Shown here piece after piece: positions 1 to 7,544 of a stretch of DNA of 64,000 nt. The DNA comes from Micavibrio sp. (GTDB lineage Bacteria; Pseudomonadota; Alphaproteobacteria; Micavibrionales; UBA2020), in the NCBI GenBank assembly GCA_028283745.1, contig JAPWJZ010000008.1:1-64000 (forward strand), in the 5' to 3' direction. The notes beneath the pieces were generated by a model, which saw only the letters and a list, made by a program, of their open reading frames with translations, was not told where the DNA came from and made no database searches. Each line of letters begins with the position of its first letter. Positions within the stretch are counted from its first letter, which is position 1. Both the position numbers and the translations under genes were made by a program.

Positions 1-1202
1 AGCGTTCCTGCATAATGCTTACAGGCTCCGTCACGGCCGCAAACACGCGGTCGACCAGCACCGAACTATCGGCATATTCGGGCTTCAGCACCACCATGAT
101 CGTGAATTCATCGGCGGAAGCGCGGGAAATGACGGTATCATCCGGCATCGCCTTCACAAGGCGCTTGCCGATAGCTTCCAGCAGACGGTCGCCGAATTCA
201 TGGCCCATGGTGTCGTTGATGTCCTTGAAGTGGTCAAGGTCGACGGACATGACGACGATGCGGCGGTCTTCTTCCACTACTTTGTGGCGAATGGCGTCGT
301 CCAGTTTTTCAAGAAAGAAGGTGAGGTTTGGCAGGCCCGTCAGCGCATCGTAGTACGCCAGCTTGTGGATTTTATCTTCCGCTTGCGACCGCAGGCGCTT
401 CAGGTTGCTGGCGTTCTGGCGGATCAGGTCGTTGGCAATGCAGCAGGGCAACGCCAATTTCATCGCGCGTCTCGCGCTCCGCCCGCAGCAAATCGGGTTT
501 TTCGGGGGTTTTGGCGGCGCTTTCAAGGTTATGGCGCAGCACCATGATGGGTTCCAGCAGCCAGCGGCCCAGCGCCATCATCATCACGCCCGTCACAACG
601 CAGGACATGAGGATAAGCACGAAGATAGTCAGGTACAGCTGCTTCATCACAACTTCGTCGACCGTCGCAGCTTCAATGCGCGCCACAATATAATAGGGTT
701 TGCCGATGGAGCTAGGCGGCATAAAGAATTCATAGCTGCGCTCGTCATTCGTGCGCACGGTTTCCGGCATGCTGAAACCGGCGGTGGGTTTCAGGTCCGG
801 CTTGTCGCCCAGTTCCTGCAGCTTGTTGTATTGCAGGTCGTAAACGGTCAGCCCTTCAATAAGGGTCGATGAAAATAAACGGCGCGCCACGGTCTTGGTA
901 ATCGGCTGCTCGGTGTCCGTATCGCTCAGCGCGGCGGTAACGCCGGTGCGCGCGGTTTCAGCGAGGGCTTCAAGCTTGTCTGTCTGGAAGCTGCGCGTGC
1001 TATAGAACACCACGGCGCACTGCACCAGCAGAATGGTCAGGAACACGGTTAATGTAATGCGCCAGCTGATGCGGCTGCGCCAGACGGCATGCACATCGCC
1101 GTTTTCGCTGCCGACGACCAGCGTCGAAAACCAGCTGCGGCTTTTTTTCACAGCAGCAGGCGCAGTCGGTTCATCCGGCGTGTAGCGATTCTCGAGATTC
1201 AA
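1..1202 (-). CDS. Membrane-anchored GGDEF-type signalling protein, frameshifted and cut by the window start
   Basis: The reading frame opens at a TTG (1202), with an AGGGG ribosome-binding site 7 bases upstream. The N-terminal part has a membrane helix at about residues 48-67, a periplasmic region of about 120 residues, a second helix at about 189-211, and a HAMP-like segment ending in RDEIGV near 250. At 441-450 the frame shifts by one base in a CCC run. Dropping one C continues into a normal GGDEF-domain start (HKLAYYDALTGLPN, then a DLDHFKDIND segment). The catalytic motif reads RASADEF where RxGGDEF is expected, so cyclase activity is doubtful. The open frame runs past base 1; an EAL domain may follow outside the window. 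Expected role is a c-di-GMP sensor or effector at the inner membrane. The frameshift may be a sequencing error. Confidence 0.8.
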
Positions 1203-1371
1203 ATATATCCCCTGTTATCCCGTAGGCGTCTTACAAGCCTCCCCAGACTTGTATTAGTTATTATTGTACGCCTGGTCGCTTAACAAACTATGTAGAATAC
1301 CCGTCAAAGTTTATGCATTTTTAAGTCCGCGTTAACCACGTAAGTTATTGATAACAATCAAAACACGTGTT

Positions 1372-2775
1372 TTAGCAGCACTCTATTCCGGAAATATGTA
1401 CATGCTCTTTGGGTAATTCCGCTGCTTTTGTCAACAATTCCTGGAAGCGTACAGGCATACCCCGTGCCCGGCGCGTGCGGGCTGATTCTGTGATTTCATC
1501 GTCCCACATCACCACCTGCCCGCGCAGCACGGTGCCCTGCACCCAGCCCGTAACCTTCTTGTTGTCAAAAGGCGTCCAGCCGCAGCGGGATTTGATCCAG
1601 CTGTTGGAAATGGTCATCTGGCGCTTTAAATCCACAATCGCAAAATCCGCGTCATACCCAAGTGTGATGCGGCCCTTGCCGGAAATCTGGTACACGCGCT
1701 GCGGCCCGTGACACAGCAGGTCCACCACGCGCTCAAGGCTCAGGCGGCCGGCATTCATGTGATCGAGCATAATGGGCAGCATGGTCTGCACGCCCGTCAT
1801 GCCGGATGGCGATGCAGGGTACGGCTTGGCTTTTTCTTCCAGCGTATGCGGTGCGTGGTCAGACCCCAGCACATCCACCACGCCTTTTTGCACGGCGGCC
1901 CACAGGCGCTCGCGGTGGCTTTTGTCGCGGATCGGCGGGTTCATTTGTGCGCGCGTACCAAGGCGCTCATAGCATTCTTCCGCATACAACGTTAAGTGTT
2001 GCGGCGTGGTTTCAACGGTGGAAATATCCTTGTGGTCCTTCAGGAAATCCATTTCGTCCCCCGAGGTCACGTGCAGCAGGTGAATGCGGCGGCCTGCTTC
2101 CCGTGCCAGCGCAACCGCGCGTTTTACGGCCAGAAGCGCGCATTCCACATCGCGCCAGACAGGGTGGTTGCGTACATCGTTGCCATCTTCGGCAATGTGC
2201 TTGCGCGCCTTCAGGCGCTCTTCGTCTTCCGCGTGCATGGCAACGCGGCGCGTGCCGTTTTGCAGAATTTTCAAAATTACTTCGTCTTTTGCCGCCAGCA
2301 GCGCGCCAGTCGAAGACCCCATGAAGATTTTCACGCCGCAGCAGCCATCGGCTCGCTCCAGCTGGGCCAGCAGGTGCGTGTTCTCGGCGCAGCCGCCTGC
2401 GAAGAAGGCGTAATCGCAAAACGCTTTTTCGCCCGCACGCGCCATTTTATCTAGGAAGGTTGGGCCGGTAATGGTCAGCGGTTCGGTGTTGGGCATTTCA
2501 AAAACGCTGGTCACGCCGCCCGCAATGGCGGAAAGGGTGCCGGTGGATAAATCTTCCTTGTGCGTCAGCCCGGGTTCGCGGAAATGCACCTGCGTGTCAA
2601 TGGCCCCCGGCAGCACATGCAGGCCAGTGCAATCAATGATGTCCTTGGCGGTGGCGCTGCCAAGACTGCCCAAATCGGCAATTCGGCCGTTTTTCACGCC
2701 AATATCGGCCTCCACAATGCCGCCCGGCGTTGCGACCATGCCGCCTTTCAGGATCAGGTCGAAATGATCGGTCAT
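1372..2775 (-). CDS. pyrC: Dihydroorotase / cyclic amidohydrolase family
   Basis: This 467-residue protein belongs to the dihydroorotase branch of cyclic amidohydrolases, which in pyrimidine synthesis closes carbamoyl-aspartate to dihydroorotate in the cytoplasm. Visible signatures are VHFREPG (about residue 63), a lysine in VKIFMGSSTG that fits the carboxylated metal-bridging lysine, MHAED, LHVTSGDE, and the SDHAPH aspartate motif. The first metal-ligand histidine of HxH is glutamine here (TQVHF). That variant is common in class I proteins annotated as dihydroorotase, but it leaves activity uncertain. The start at 2775 (MTDHFDLI) has a GGAGAG site; a longer upstream frame exists but would run through the divergent promoter region. 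No pyrB lies beside it. Allantoinase or hydantoinase activity is an alternative. Confidence 0.88.
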   Translation of the reverse strand: MTDHFDLILKGGMVATPGGIVEADIGVKNGRIADLGSLGSATAKDIIDCTGLHVLPGAIDTQVHFREPGLTHKEDLSTGTLSAIAGGVTSVFEMPNTEPLTITGPTFLDKMARAGEKAFCDYAFFAGGCAENTHLLAQLERADGCCGVKIFMGSSTGALLAAKDEVILKILQNGTRRVAMHAEDEERLKARKHIAEDGNDVRNHPVWRDVECALLAVKRAVALAREAGRRIHLLHVTSGDEMDFLKDHKDISTVETTPQHLTLYAEECYERLGTRAQMNPPIRDKSHRERLWAAVQKGVVDVLGSDHAPHTLEEKAKPYPASPSGMTGVQTMLPIMLDHMNAGRLSLERVVDLLCHGPQRVYQISGKGRITLGYDADFAIVDLKRQMTISNSWIKSRCGWTPFDNKKVTGWVQGTVLRGQVVMWDDEITESARTRRARGMPVRFQELLTKAAELPKEHVHISGIECC

Positions 2776-2872
2776 TTTGCTTCTCTCCGCTTGAAATATT
2801 TGCAAAAAAGCGCAGTTCAGGAACATTGTAAACGCGCCGCGGAATTTGTACCATGCCTGCAGGAGAAGTAAA

Positions 2873-3184
2873 TTGAGCATTTTCGACCAGCTTAAGCAAA
2901 ATGACGGCATCAACACGGCGGAAGCCGAGGTGAAAGTCGACCTGCGCGGCATGGACCGGCAGGACGCGCTGCATACGCTCGACCATATTGTGAAGTACTG
3001 TAAAAAGTCCTCCGCCAAAACGCTGTTCGTCACCTTTGATCCCGCACGCCCGGGGCAGGGGGAGACGCTGTTCCAGCCGGTCGCGCGCTACATGAAAATC
3101 GAAAAGCGCAACGGCTATGTGGACCAGGCCGTCCCCGTCATGACTGCGGAAGCTGGCGGCCTGTTCATCACCTTCAAACTTTGA
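2873..3184 (+). CDS. Small Smr-like domain protein
   Basis: A 103-residue protein beginning at TTG 2873 with AGGAGA 6 bases upstream; a TTG at 2846 lacks such a site. The stretch VDLRGMDRQDALHTLDHIV resembles the opening strand and helix of a MutS2/Smr domain, and the end (GGLFITFKL) fits the last strand. The HGKGTG nuclease-type loop of true Smr domains is absent, replaced by a segment around DPARPGQGE, so nuclease activity is unlikely. It sits directly upstream of cysS, almost touching it, in the same operon. The fold assignment is by motif resemblance only; function unknown. Confidence 0.7.
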   Translation: MSIFDQLKQNDGINTAEAEVKVDLRGMDRQDALHTLDHIVKYCKKSSAKTLFVTFDPARPGQGETLFQPVARYMKIEKRNGYVDQAVPVMTAEAGGLFITFKL

Positions 3185-3192
3185 AAAAGAAA

Positions 3193-4563
3193 ATGCCGCT
3201 TCATATCCACAATACCCTCAGCCGCAAAAAAGAAGAATTCATTCCCATCGACGCCGCCAATGTGCGCCTGTATGCCTGCGGCCCCACAGTCTACAACTTC
3301 GCGCATATCGGCAACGCGCGCCCTGCGGTTATTTTTGATTTGCTTGCGTCGGTTCTGCGCCATGTCTACGGCGCAAAGCATGTGACCTATACGCGCAACA
3401 TCACCGACATCGACGATAAAATCATCGAATTCGCCCGCCAGAATAACGAGCCGATTTCGGCGGTGACGGAAAAATACGCCCGTATTTATAACGAAGACAT
3501 GTCGGCCCTCGGCATTGCCCTGCCCGACCACCAGCCGAAGGCGACAGATTTTATTCCGCAGATGATCGCGATGATTGAAAAGCTCATCGCCAGCGGCCAC
3601 GCCTATGAAGCGGAAGGGCATGTGCTGTTCAACGTGCCGTCATGGCCCGACTACGGCCAGCTTTCCCGCCGCTCGCGTGATGACCTTGTGGCCGGCGCGC
3701 GTGTCGAGGTTGCGCCGTACAAAAAAGACCCGGCGGATTTCGTCTTGTGGAAACCATCCACCGATGAACAGCCTGGCTGGGAAAGCTCCTTTGGCCGCGG
3801 GCGCCCCGGCTGGCATCTTGAATGCTCCGCCATGAATGAAACCATCAATGGTCCGCATTTCGACATTCACGCCGGCGGCGAAGACCTTATTTTCCCACAC
3901 CATGAAAATGAAATCGCGCAGTCCGTCTGCGCGCATGGCGGCACGCCGTATGTGAACTACTGGCTGCACAACGGCCATTTAATGGTCGAAGGCCATAAAA
4001 TGTCAAAGTCGCTTGGCAACTTCCTTTTGGTGCATGACCTCATCAAGGAACATCCGCCCGAAGCCCTGCGCCTTGTGCTGCTGTCGGCGCATTACCGCCA
4101 GCCGTTTGATTTTACGCACGATGCCATCGTGCAGGCGAAAAAAACGCTCGACCGCTACTACGGCATGCTGCGCGACTTCCACGATATTGCGGATATTCAG
4201 GCCGAAGCGCCGCCCGCCTTCATCGAGGCGCTGCTGGATGATTTGAACACGCCGAAAGCTTTGGGTGAACTCGCGCATATCGCCAAGCACCTTTCCACCG
4301 TCTCCAACCACAAGGAACAGGCGAAGGCGGAACTGAAGGCGGCGGGCCGCCTGCTCGGCATTCTCATGCAGGACCCCGAAAGCTGGTTCAAGGGCGCGGC
4401 GAATGACGACGTTGCCGCGATTGAAGCAAAAATTACCGAACTGCAGACCGCACGCGCCGCAAAAGACTACAAAACGGCGGATGCCATTCGCGACGCGCTG
4501 AAGGCGGATTACGCCGTCAGCGTTTCCGTTACGCCCGCCGGCGTGACGTGGCGCAAAGACTGA
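3193..4563 (+). CDS. cysS: Cysteinyl-tRNA synthetase
   Basis: A class I aminoacyl-tRNA synthetase that charges tRNA-Cys in the cytoplasm. At 456 residues it is of normal length for the family. It shows the CGPTVYNFAHIGNAR segment with the zinc-ligand cysteine (about 29) and the HIGH-type motif (about 38-41), the zinc-site histidines in HAGGEDLIFPHHENE, and the KMSKS loop (HKMSKSLGN). The C-terminal DALR/anticodon region is present. I chose ATG 3193 (MPLHIHNTL), which matches how family members begin; a TTG at 3181 overlapping the previous stop is the alternative and adds four residues. It is cotranscribed with the Smr-like gene upstream and the zinc-finger gene downstream. Confidence 0.97.
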   Translation: MPLHIHNTLSRKKEEFIPIDAANVRLYACGPTVYNFAHIGNARPAVIFDLLASVLRHVYGAKHVTYTRNITDIDDKIIEFARQNNEPISAVTEKYARIYNEDMSALGIALPDHQPKATDFIPQMIAMIEKLIASGHAYEAEGHVLFNVPSWPDYGQLSRRSRDDLVAGARVEVAPYKKDPADFVLWKPSTDEQPGWESSFGRGRPGWHLECSAMNETINGPHFDIHAGGEDLIFPHHENEIAQSVCAHGGTPYVNYWLHNGHLMVEGHKMSKSLGNFLLVHDLIKEHPPEALRLVLLSAHYRQPFDFTHDAIVQAKKTLDRYYGMLRDFHDIADIQAEAPPAFIEALLDDLNTPKALGELAHIAKHLSTVSNHKEQAKAELKAAGRLLGILMQDPESWFKGAANDDVAAIEAKITELQTARAAKDYKTADAIRDALKADYAVSVSVTPAGVTWRKD

Positions 4564-4583
4564 TTTTTAAAAGGAAGCAACCC

Positions 4584-4790
4584 ATGACGACCAAACACCC
4601 CGAAATCCTCCTCGTCTCGCAATCGACGCACCAGGTCTGGTGCAACGGCGGCGGCGCGCTCGGCCACCCGAAGGTTTATTACACCTTTGATGGCGCCGAC
4701 AGCGTCACCTGCGGCTATTGCGACCGCCTGTTCACCAAGCAGAACCAGCTGGGCGCAAAACCGTGGAAAACCGCGAAGGGCGCGGCATAA
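4584..4790 (+). CDS. CHCC-type zinc-finger protein
   Basis: A 68-residue protein of the zf-CHCC family, related to the small Zn-binding accessory subunit of mitochondrial complex I (NDUFS6). The ligands are visible in order: Cys in WCNGGG, His in GHPKVYY, and two Cys in CGYCDRLF. ATG 4584 follows AAGGAAG; a longer frame would overlap cysS. In alphaproteobacteria this family is found outside the nuo operon, as here. An Fe-S scaffold-like gene follows 26 bases downstream. A role in respiratory complex I assembly or as a complex I subunit is inferred from the family only. Confidence 0.85.
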   Translation: MTTKHPEILLVSQSTHQVWCNGGGALGHPKVYYTFDGADSVTCGYCDRLFTKQNQLGAKPWKTAKGAA

Positions 4791-4816
4791 CGCGAAGCCC
4801 CGAAAGGCATTACACC

Positions 4817-5257
4817 ATGTCGCTCGACGATGATAACCTCGTCGCGTTTTATAATCAGGAGCTGATCGCGCTCTCCGGCGAAGCCATGCTGCCGCGCAGC
4901 TTGCCGAAGCCCGATATGACCGCGAAGTCCGTCTCCCCCATCTGCGGCAGCGAAGTCACGGTGGAATTGACGGTGAACGGCGACACCATCACCGACTTCG
5001 GGTTCGAGGTGGAAGCCTGCGCCCTCACCAAAGCCGTCGTCGCCGTTATGCGCCATGCCATCATCGGCAAATCCCGCGCCGCCGTCGCAAGGGCAGGACA
5101 GGAAATGGAAGACATGCTGGCCGGTAAACCCGTGTTGCCCTCCGGCGACTGGCACCGTCTCAAAGTGCTGGAGCCCGTGAAAGACTACAAAGCCCGCCAC
5201 AATTCCATTCTGCTGCCATTCGAAGCGGTCGAAAAAGCTTTCAAGAGCCGCGGTTAA
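4817..5257 (+). CDS. IscU/NifU-like iron-sulfur scaffold family protein, third cysteine missing
   Basis: A 146-residue protein with the IscU/NifU N-terminal fold. Two scaffold cysteines are visible, Cys43 in PICGSE and Cys68 in EACALTK. The third, which in IscU sits in an HCSILA-type motif, is asparagine here (RHNSILLPFEAV, about Asn129). With only two of three ligands it may deliver iron-sulfur clusters differently from IscU, or act as an accessory. It lies in one operon between the CHCC zinc-finger gene and a small membrane protein. No other isc or suf gene is in the window. Family assignment is firm, function inferred. Confidence 0.82.
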   Translation: MSLDDDNLVAFYNQELIALSGEAMLPRSLPKPDMTAKSVSPICGSEVTVELTVNGDTITDFGFEVEACALTKAVVAVMRHAIIGKSRAAVARAGQEMEDMLAGKPVLPSGDWHRLKVLEPVKDYKARHNSILLPFEAVEKAFKSRG

Positions 5258-5271
5258 AATGGACCCGTTAT

Positions 5272-5607
5272 ATGCCGACAAAATTTAAACCCGTCGAGAT
5301 GGCCGCTGCGGTTGCCTTCGTTCCCCTATATCCGTTCCTGAACGTCATCGCCCAGAATTACTTCTGGCGTGTCTGGGATCCGGTTATGAAGGGTATCCAG
5401 GAAAACTCGCGGCCCGTTTATTTCCTGCTGCAAATTTTGTTTGTCTGCGGGCCTGCCGTCATCGTCCTTAATTACATGATGCGGGCGGAGAAATTACTTT
5501 TTAAAATATTTATAACCGCCGTCTACCTTTTGGTCATGGCGCCCATGGTGATGTACGCAAATTTGATAGCAGGGCATCTCTTCAGCCATACAGCGGTTCT
5601 ACAATGA
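5272..5607 (+). CDS. Small three-helix membrane protein, unknown
   Basis: A 111-residue hydrophobic protein with predicted membrane segments at about residues 8-29, 47-70 and 75-103. I do not recognise the family. It follows the scaffold-like gene by 14 bases on the same strand, so it is probably the last gene of the cysS-containing operon. A conspicuous feature is the aromatic-rich loop after helix 1 (NYFWRVWDP). No signal peptide cleavage site or catalytic motif is visible. Confidence 0.65.
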   Translation: MPTKFKPVEMAAAVAFVPLYPFLNVIAQNYFWRVWDPVMKGIQENSRPVYFLLQILFVCGPAVIVLNYMMRAEKLLFKIFITAVYLLVMAPMVMYANLIAGHLFSHTAVLQ

Positions 5608-5694
5608 CAGCGGCTGCCGAGCCTGCGGGCTTTGCGAATCTCCACACCGTTTTGCTCGTCTTAAATAATTGATATAAAATACGAATCCACCTTC

Positions 5695-5724
5695 CTTGCT
5701 TTGGCGCAAATTCGTCATATATAG
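5695..5724 (+). promoter_or_regulatory. Sigma-32-like heat-shock promoter of hsp20
   Basis: CTTG at 5695-5698 is separated by 17 bases from CATATATAG at 5716-5724. This closely fits the alphaproteobacterial RpoH pattern CTTG-N17/18-CYTATNT. It lies 83 bases before the hsp20 start, so transcription should begin near 5730. This is a pattern match, not a mapped promoter. Confidence 0.6.
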
Positions 5725-5729
5725 TTACG

Positions 5730-5806
5730 GTATAGGCCGCTCGCCGCTGATTGGGGGCAGGCCGTTTTGGTTTAACCAGCTCGCTTAAGATGCAAGGAGC
5801 TTTTGA
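5730..5806 (+). promoter_or_regulatory. ROSE-like RNA thermometer in the hsp20 leader
   Basis: The last hairpin before hsp20 sequesters its ribosome-binding site. AGCTCGCTT (5778-5786) pairs with AAGGAGCT (5794-5801) over eight base pairs with one unpaired G at 5783 and a 7-base loop. The anti-Shine-Dalgarno strand contains UCGCU, the U(U/C)GCU signature of ROSE elements, including the characteristic unpaired G. ROSE elements control small heat-shock genes in many alpha- and gammaproteobacteria by melting at high temperature. The leader upstream has GGCC-rich segments that could form the usual additional hairpin. Folding was done by eye. Confidence 0.65.
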
Positions 5807-6286
5807 ATGACACGCCGCCTTTCCCTTTTTGACAGCCCGTTTCTGCTTGGCTTCGACCAGTTCGAGCGTGCGCTGGATCGCGCGCAGCGTGGCTCCGCCG
5901 AAGGCTATCCGCCCTATAACATCGAACAGGTGGGCGATACGCTGCTGCGCATCACCATCGCCGTCGCGGGTTTTGAAATGAGCGACCTTACCGTGCAGCT
6001 GGAACAAAACCAGCTGGTCATTCGCGGCAAGAAGCAGGCGGAGGAAGATGAAAGCCGCCTGTTCCTGCATCGCGGCATTGCCACGCGTCAGTTCCAGCGG
6101 TCGTTTATCCTTAGCGATGACATCGAAGTCATCGGCGCGTCGCTGGATAACGGGCTGCTCAACATTGATTTGCGCCGCATCCTGCCGGAAACGACTGTGC
6201 AGACAATCGCGATAACCAACGGAAAAGACAGCAAAAAACCGCACACGATTGACGTTTCAAGTGACAAACCTGCGGAAAAAAACTAA
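5807..6286 (+). CDS. ibpA: Hsp20 / IbpA-type small heat-shock protein
   Basis: A 159-residue small heat-shock chaperone that holds unfolding proteins in the cytoplasm. The alpha-crystallin domain spans about residues 33-130, with the typical GFEMSDLTVQLE strand, a basic RGKK after the beta-5 region, FQRSF, and the closing GLLNIDL motif followed by a proline. The C-terminal tail is hydrophilic. ATG 5807 follows AAGGAG at 5794-5799. A sigma-32-like promoter and a ROSE-like thermometer lie upstream, and a DUF1150 gene follows 22 bases downstream, a recurring alphaproteobacterial pair. Confidence 0.95.
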   Translation: MTRRLSLFDSPFLLGFDQFERALDRAQRGSAEGYPPYNIEQVGDTLLRITIAVAGFEMSDLTVQLEQNQLVIRGKKQAEEDESRLFLHRGIATRQFQRSFILSDDIEVIGASLDNGLLNIDLRRILPETTVQTIAITNGKDSKKPHTIDVSSDKPAEKN

Positions 6287-6308
6287 TATCGAAGGGTATG
6301 AGGCACAA

Positions 6309-6539
6309 ATGAAAAACAACATTCTTCCCGAAAACTTCATCCCGTTTTTGATGACCGAGGCCGACCTGCGCAAGCTTGGCATCGAAGAAGTGGCCTATAT
6401 TAAAAAATACCGCGTCAACGGCAAGCCCGCCTGGGTGCTGCACGCGGCTGACGGTACGGCGCTTGCAGTCCAGAACAATTCCGACGCCGCCGTTGCCTCC
6501 GCCGGCCATCACGAGCTTGATCTCGTTTCCGTCCACTAA
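6309..6539 (+). CDS. DUF1150 family protein
   Basis: A 76-residue protein recognisable as DUF1150, a short family mostly found directly after hsp20 genes in alphaproteobacteria, as here. The core LRKLGIEEVAYIKKY followed by PAWVLHAADGT is typical. The start at ATG 6309 avoids the overlap of the longer frame (6249) with hsp20. Function is unknown; probable heat-shock coregulation is inferred from the shared transcript. Confidence 0.85.
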   Translation: MKNNILPENFIPFLMTEADLRKLGIEEVAYIKKYRVNGKPAWVLHAADGTALAVQNNSDAAVASAGHHELDLVSVH

Positions 6540-6555
6540 CTTACCCGCCTGACGC

Positions 6556-6622
6556 CGGCAGGGACGACCCTGCCCGCAACATCCGCATGACCAAAGGGGA
6601 CGGCCCCGTTTTCAAGAAGGGG
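6556..6622 (+). promoter_or_regulatory. Guanidine-II (mini-ykkC) riboswitch
   Basis: Two short hairpins carry the diagnostic ACGR tetraloops. P1 has GGCAGGG (6557-6563), loop ACGA (6564-6567) and CCCTGCC (6568-6574). P2 has GGGG (6596-6599), loop ACGG (6600-6603) and CCCC (6604-6607). The ribosome-binding site (GAAGGGG, near 6616-6622) follows closely, and the downstream gene is a guanidinium exporter, the standard partner. Known members of this class expose the ribosome-binding site when two guanidinium ions bind. Confidence 0.92.
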
Positions 6623-6629
6623 TTCCACC

Positions 6630-6959
6630 ATGGATAAAAGCTGGCTCATCCTCATCATCGCAGGGCTGTTCGAAACGGGCTGGGCCGTGGCCTTGAAGTA
6701 TTCAAACGGCATGACCAAGCCCGCGCCCGCGGCGGCGGTCGTTGTTCTCATGGGCGTGAGCCTTTATCTGCTGGGGTATGCGTTAAAAGCGCTGCCGCTG
6801 GGCACGGCCTATGCGGTCTGGACAGGCATTGGCGCGATTGGCACGGCATTGCTGGGCCTTGCGCTGTTCAATGAGCCTGCAACCCCGCTGCGCCTTGGCT
6901 TTATCGGCCTTATCGCCATAGGCATTCTGGGCCTGAAATATGTCACGCCGAATATGTAG
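6630..6959 (+). CDS. gdx: Guanidinium exporter Gdx (SMR family)
   Basis: A 109-residue, four-helix small multidrug resistance protein of the Gdx (formerly SugE) branch. It exports guanidinium in exchange for protons across the inner membrane as a dual-topology dimer. The coupling glutamate is Glu15 in AGLFETGWAVALKYS, with the W/A context of Gdx rather than EmrE. GTAYAVWTGIGA and the final GLKYV are family landmarks. ATG 6630 follows GAAGGGG. The guanidine-II riboswitch directly upstream independently supports the substrate, so multidrug export is unlikely to be the main role. Confidence 0.95.
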   Translation: MDKSWLILIIAGLFETGWAVALKYSNGMTKPAPAAAVVVLMGVSLYLLGYALKALPLGTAYAVWTGIGAIGTALLGLALFNEPATPLRLGFIGLIAIGILGLKYVTPNM

Positions 6960-6986
6960 GGTAGGTCGGGTTAAACGCTGTCGCTT

Positions 6987-7442
6987 TTAAGCGGCGGCGG
7001 TATTGCCCGGCCAGTTTTCCAGCAGCAGGCCGATTTTATCGGCGCAATCCGTGCCGCGCAAATGCTGGCAGGTGCCTTGATCCTTCAGGAAGCGCGAAAC
7101 CTGCGCCAGCACTTTCAAATGCTGGGTGGTCTTGCTTTCAGACGGGGCGAGCAGCATGAAAATCAGGTCAACCGGCGCGCCGTCGATGGCATCGTAGTCA
7201 ATCGGGTTTTCAAGGCGCACCAGCACGGAATAAACGCGCTCTGCCGACGGCAGCTTGACGTGCGGAATGGCAACACCCCCGCCAATGCCGGTGGTGCCAA
7301 TGCGCTCCCGCGCCATCAGGGCATCAAACAGCACATCGGGCGAACCGCCCAGCAGCGGAATGCAGGCTTCAGCAATGGCGCGGAAGGCGGCTTTTTTGGA
7401 CGTGGCTTTAAGCCCCGGCAGTATCAGGTCAGCGGTAATCAT
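6987..7442 (-). CDS. ptsN: Nitrogen PTS enzyme IIA (EIIA-Ntr)
   Basis: A 151-residue EIIA domain of the nitrogen phosphotransferase system, which takes phosphate from NPr and regulates potassium uptake, carbon/nitrogen balance and other targets. The phospho-acceptor is His61 in GVAIPHVKLP. The usual helix segment around LDLIFMLLAPSES is present as VDLIFMLLAPSES. I chose ATG 7442 (MITADLIL); an upstream ATG at 7463 would add seven residues. It ends the rpoN-hpf-ptsN block, an order common in proteobacteria, with two hairpins between it and hpf. Confidence 0.93.
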   Translation of the reverse strand: MITADLILPGLKATSKKAAFRAIAEACIPLLGGSPDVLFDALMARERIGTTGIGGGVAIPHVKLPSAERVYSVLVRLENPIDYDAIDGAPVDLIFMLLAPSESKTTQHLKVLAQVSRFLKDQGTCQHLRGTDCADKIGLLLENWPGNTAAA

Positions 7443-7466
7443 GCAAAATATGTTGCCCCTCATATC

Positions 7467-7540
7467 GGCCTGCCCGGCTTGTCGTGCCGTTCGGGCAGGC
7501 CTTTCAGCGTTTCAGGCGCGGTTTTTTCCGCCCTGACGCT
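7467..7540 (-). repeat. Two adjacent intercistronic hairpins between hpf and ptsN
   Basis: GGCCTGCCCG (7467-7476) and CGGGCAGGCC (7492-7501) form a perfect 10-bp stem with a 15-base loop. Next to it, 7506-7540 folds into an imperfect stem (AGCGT paired with ACGCT at the base, GCGG with CCGC at the top, T6 loop). Neither is followed by a U-run on the minus strand, so they look like mRNA-stability or partial-attenuation structures rather than a classic terminator. Confidence 0.6.
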
Positions 7541-7544
7541 ATTT

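Noticed and set aside
1360-1373. Perfect palindrome AAAACACGTGTTTT at the 3' end of the dihydroorotase gene
   Set aside because: No loop, no GC-rich stem and no following U-run, so it is not a terminator; a single short palindrome in AT-rich context is not enough for an operator claim.
5692-5799. Pairing of TTCCTTGC (5692-5699) with GCAAGGAG at the hsp20 ribosome-binding site as the thermometer stem
   Set aside because: The first strand belongs to the inferred -35 element of the sigma-32-like promoter and would not be transcribed; the local hairpin at 5778-5801 is the better model.
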